A stretch of 7,958 nt of DNA, from assembly GCA_035656335.1 (NCBI GenBank), contig DASRSS010000331.1, positions 1 through 7,958 on the forward strand, written 5' to 3'. The translations under genes and the position numbers were made by a program. The notes below the pieces were generated by a model. It made no database searches. It was not told the DNA's origin and worked only from the letters and a program-made list of their open reading frames with translations. Origin of the DNA: DASRSS01 sp035656335 (GTDB lineage: Bacteria > Actinomycetota > Actinomycetes > Mycobacteriales > Jatrophihabitantaceae). Below, piece by piece: positions 5,565-7,958 of the stretch (the stretch's first letter is position 1; each line of letters starts with the position of its first letter).

Positions 5565-6847
5565 CACCGGAGCGCTCCGCTGGTCGCGACCGCGTGCCGG
5601 GGTGCCGGGCGGGTAGGGCGAGCCGTCCACCAGAGGGCGATCCACCAGCAGCAGGTCGAGACGCCGGTGCCGACCGCCATCGCCCACAACGCGCCCTCGG
5701 CGTCACCGAGGGCCGCTCCGACGATCATGCAGACGCCGACGAGGATGATGCTGATCACGTCGGTCACCATGGCCGCGGTGATCAGTCGCCGCCCGATCAG
5801 CGACGCGCGAATGCCGCTCTGCGCGGCCATCAGCAGCACCTTGAGGCTGAGCGCCAGCATCAGCGGCTTGACGGTGTCCCACGAGTCGCCGAGCACGGCG
5901 TGCCCGATCGGGTTGGGCAGGAAGACGAGGACGACCAGGTTCAGGACGCCGACGGCGGTCGAGACCGCGATCGCGCGCCGCACGTGGTTGGCGACGCTGC
6001 GCTTGTCGTCGCGGTCGCGGGCGATGTCGGCGGCCGCGGACGTGCCGACCGCCATCTGGACGGTGGTGCTCGGTGCGCCGAGCAGGGTGGCCGCGCGGAA
6101 CGCGGCGACGGCGATCGCGCTGCTGAACGCGGTCATCAGCGAGGCGGTGAGTAGCGTCGTCCCGCTCGCCGCGATGCTGCTCACGAGCGAACGCCAGGAG
6201 AAGTTCCAGCGCTCACGAACCCAGGACAGCCAGGTGGTCGACGGCGGCCCGTACTGCACGAACACCCAAAGCGCGGAGATGGCGCCGGTGCCGGTCCACG
6301 CGCCGACCACCCAGGTGAGCGAGGACTTGTCCAGCACACGGATCGCGATGAACGCGCCGGCCATCAGCAGCAGCCACAGCGAGTCGAGGACGATGGCGGC
6401 GGTCGGGCGCCGGCGGGCGATCGCCAGATACCGCCCGACGTCCTGCAACATGAGCAGCGGCATGGCGATCCCGAGTGCGAGCGTCGGGCCGCCGAGGGAA
6501 CTGCCCAGCGAGAGCATGCCCAATCCGCTCAGGGAGCAGACGCCGCCCGCGACGAGCCCGAGCAGCGTGGTGGACGACAGCACGTCGCGCGGCCGCTCGT
6601 CGGCGTCCTCGGGATGCACCAGCACCGTGGTCGAGATCAGCCCACGGAACGAGATCTGGGCGACGGAGTAGATCATCGTGATCAGGCTGAACCGGCCGAA
6701 ACCGACCGGCCCGAACATGTGCGCGACCCAGATCAGCGCGATGATGTTGGACAGGCTGGAGATCCCCTGGTCGACGGTGACCAGGCTCAGCCGGCGGTTT
6801 GCGGACGCGACAGGAGCCGCGGCAACTGCCGCGGTCACGCTGCGCAC
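5564..6847 (-). CDS. Polysaccharide flippase, Wzx/MATE-like (MOP superfamily)
   Basis: 427 residues from GTG 6847. This integral membrane protein would flip lipid-linked oligosaccharide units to the outer face of the cytoplasmic membrane. After a roughly 24-residue cytoplasmic tail I count about 12 hydrophobic segments: near 25-45, 50-72, 92-116, 121-137, 151-171, 176-198, 220-240, 243-262, 290-310, 325-345, 357-380 and 385-408. The beginning, DQGISSLSNIIALIWVAHMF followed by GPVGFGRFSLI, is the usual first-helix pattern of polysaccharide biosynthesis exporters ('G..fG.fsl'). Length and helix number match the family. The start is uncertain: GTG 6847 and GTG 6838 are both possible and neither has a good ribosome binding site; all plausible starts precede the first helix. 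The gene is convergent with the acyltransferase and divergent from the SGNH-like gene. No polymerase gene lies beside it. The transported glycan cannot be told from the sequence, though the surrounding genes suggest a modified, Galf-containing one. Confidence 0.85.
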   Translation of the reverse strand: MRSVTAAVAAAPVASANRRLSLVTVDQGISSLSNIIALIWVAHMFGPVGFGRFSLITMIYSVAQISFRGLISTTVLVHPEDADERPRDVLSSTTLLGLVAGGVCSLSGLGMLSLGSSLGGPTLALGIAMPLLMLQDVGRYLAIARRRPTAAIVLDSLWLLLMAGAFIAIRVLDKSSLTWVVGAWTGTGAISALWVFVQYGPPSTTWLSWVRERWNFSWRSLVSSIAASGTTLLTASLMTAFSSAIAVAAFRAATLLGAPSTTVQMAVGTSAAADIARDRDDKRSVANHVRRAIAVSTAVGVLNLVVLVFLPNPIGHAVLGDSWDTVKPLMLALSLKVLLMAAQSGIRASLIGRRLITAAMVTDVISIILVGVCMIVGAALGDAEGALWAMAVGTGVSTCCWWIALWWTARPTRPAPRHAVATSGALR

Positions 6848-6942
6848 CGGCCGTCTGACACGGCGAAATCATCGCAGAGATCCCGGACCTTCGCCTGGGG
6901 AACGAAGTTGAGGACCGGCGGAAATGTGTCACAGTTACGCGC
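6848..6942. promoter_or_regulatory. Divergent promoter region between flippase and SGNH-like gene
   Basis: These 95 bases separate two diverging starts and must hold both promoters. On the plus side CACAGT (6930-6935) sits at the same distance before GTG 6943 as the proposed -10 box does before GTG 4863 and keeps the A and final T of TAnnnT, but is otherwise a poor match. GTCAC (6928-6932) and GTGAC (6943-6947) form a 5-bp inverted repeat with a 10-base spacer spanning the start codon. I see no clear promoter on the minus side. Confidence 0.4.
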
Positions 6943-7923
6943 GTGACTTTGAGATCGTCGCTGCACCGCGCCCGCGGGTCCGTACGCGTCCAGCAGCAAC
7001 TCACGCGGGTCCGTCAGCTCAGGAACCGGCTCGTCGACGCGCCCCTGCGCCAGCTGGAGTACGCCCGGCGCGGGTTGGTCGCCGGTGACGTCGACGTGCT
7101 GTTGCTCGGTGACAGCTCGACGTTGAGCTGGTCGGTCCGCGACGCAGATCGCACCCTCCTACCGGCGATGCTCGCGCAGCGGTTGGGCAACGTCGTGTCC
7201 CTCAACGGACCCGGCTTCGGGGCGGGCATCTTCGCCGAGTCTTTGCGGATCCTCGGCACGCTGAAGCAACGGCCGAAGGCCGTCGTCGTCACCCTCGCGC
7301 TGCGCACGAGCACGGCCACCCACATCTGCGCGCATCCGATCGTCGGCTACCCGCGCTCGCTGGACGCGCTCGCCCGCGTTCCGGGAGCACGACGTCCGAT
7401 CCGCTACATCGGCCGGGGCGGGTCGCGGCACACGCCAGAACAGATGGACGCGTACCTCGCGCTGCCCGTCCACACTCGGTGGAGCGGCGAGAGCACGATC
7501 GCCGAGTTCCGCCGCCAGCTGAAGGGCACCGGCCTGCCGCCGTGGCCGATCGAGCTGGAGCGGCTGCGCTTCGACTACTTCCACGGCGAGCTGCTGCAGC
7601 CCGACAACCCCGGGCTGCAGGTGCTGACCCAGCTCGGCAAGCAGTTGGAGGAGTACGGCGTGCCGGCCGTCGGCGTGTGGAGCCGCCCACCGATCCCACG
7701 CGGCGAGATGCACTTTCCCGGCGAGTTCGAGGCACACGTCAGGGGCCAGTTGAAGATGCAACAGGACGCGCTCGCGATCGGGTCGTCCAGCCTGGGGCCG
7801 CTGCTCGACGTCGACCTCGCGGACGAGGACTTCGAGGACAGCCAGAACGCGAACGAGCACTACTCCTTCACGGGCCGGGTGAAGGTCGCCGACGCCATCG
7901 CGGACGCAGTGCGGTCGGCCTGA
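6943..7923 (+). CDS. Atypical SGNH/GDSL-fold protein
   Basis: 326 residues from GTG 6943; no Shine-Dalgarno sequence precedes it, so a leaderless start is likely. DVLLLGDSSTLSWS (51-64) is a clear block I with the nucleophile-position Ser58. VVSLNGPGFGAGIFAESLRIL (84-104) fits the block II glycine region, and NEHYSFTGRVKVADAIADAV (304-323) fits block V, with His306 followed by Gly five residues later as in 'HFnxxG'. However, the strand PKAVVVTLALRTS (111-123) lacks the GxND motif of block III, and the DxxH aspartate position is Ala303. Family members are esterases, acyltransferases or acetyl-transfer partners in glycan modification; the fold call is fairly secure, the activity is not. There is no signal peptide or membrane segment, and the first 45 residues are Arg-rich, so it is probably cytoplasmic or peripheral at the membrane. 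It is divergent from the flippase and may be co-transcribed with the gene starting at about 7925. Confidence 0.7.
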   Translation: MTLRSSLHRARGSVRVQQQLTRVRQLRNRLVDAPLRQLEYARRGLVAGDVDVLLLGDSSTLSWSVRDADRTLLPAMLAQRLGNVVSLNGPGFGAGIFAESLRILGTLKQRPKAVVVTLALRTSTATHICAHPIVGYPRSLDALARVPGARRPIRYIGRGGSRHTPEQMDAYLALPVHTRWSGESTIAEFRRQLKGTGLPPWPIELERLRFDYFHGELLQPDNPGLQVLTQLGKQLEEYGVPAVGVWSRPPIPRGEMHFPGEFEAHVRGQLKMQQDALAIGSSSLGPLLDVDLADEDFEDSQNANEHYSFTGRVKVADAIADAVRSA

Positions 7924-7924
7924 C

Positions 7925-7958
7925 GTGCTCGGACGGGTGAGGGCGTTCCTGCGCCTGC
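7925..7958 (+). CDS. Start of an unidentified downstream gene (3'-truncated by window edge)
   Basis: One base after the SGNH-like stop, GTG 7925 opens a frame reading VLGRVRAFLRL to the window end; GTG 7937 in the same frame is an alternative, with GGACGG just before it. The basic-hydrophobic beginning would suit a membrane-associated protein, but eleven codons cannot identify a function. The close spacing suggests an operon with the SGNH-like gene. Confidence 0.35.
   Translation, partial: MLGRVRAFLRL

Noticed and set aside
5528..5575. Short direct repeat CCGGAGC on both sides of the acyltransferase-flippase junction
   Set aside because: Seven bases in GC-rich DNA is within chance, and nothing between the copies suggests an insertion.
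5667..6671. 334-codon open frame on the plus strand opposite the flippase
   Set aside because: It is antisense to a protein with about 12 regular hydrophobic helices; the plus-strand translation has no family pattern.

Overview
The window looks like part of an actinobacterial chromosome. GC is very high, almost all codons in the real genes end in G or C, GTG starts are common, and several starts lack a ribosome binding site. No genus-level marker is present, so I do not name one. No RNA gene, mobile element, CRISPR array or phage gene is visible. The window is almost entirely coding; the longest gene-free stretch is the 163 bp divergent region before 4863.

Layout. (1) A plus-strand block holds the 3' part of a family 4 glycosyltransferase (3-866), a TylF/MycF-type O-methyltransferase (962-1654) and UDP-galactopyranose mutase, glf (1668-2855). 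(2) A minus-strand pair converges on glf: a class I methyltransferase (4699 to 3932) is translationally coupled by an ATGA overlap to a sulfotransferase (3935 to 2874) with an unusual N-terminal four-cysteine, zinc-ribbon-like extension. (3) Divergent from that pair is a left-handed beta-helix (hexapeptide repeat) acyltransferase (4863-5525). (4) It converges on a 12-TM polysaccharide flippase of the Wzx/MATE-like type (6847 to 5564). (5) Divergent from the flippase is an atypical SGNH/GDSL-fold protein (6943-7923), followed by the first codons of another gene running off the window.

Read together, this is a segment of a surface or secreted glycan locus. glf supplies UDP-galactofuranose, the glycosyltransferase adds a sugar, two methyltransferases, a sulfotransferase and an acyltransferase could decorate the glycan, and the flippase would export lipid-linked units. 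No polymerase, chain-length regulator or priming transferase is seen; if they exist they lie outside the window. A sulfated, methylated, acylated, galactofuranose-containing glycan is an inference from gene content, not something the sequence proves.

Most interesting points: the zinc-ribbon-sulfotransferase fusion, which also lacks the usual PAPS-binding serine; the SGNH protein lacking two of its family's usual catalytic-block residues; the second methyltransferase with a degenerate SAM motif I; and two probably leaderless genes that share an ACGCGnGTG start context.
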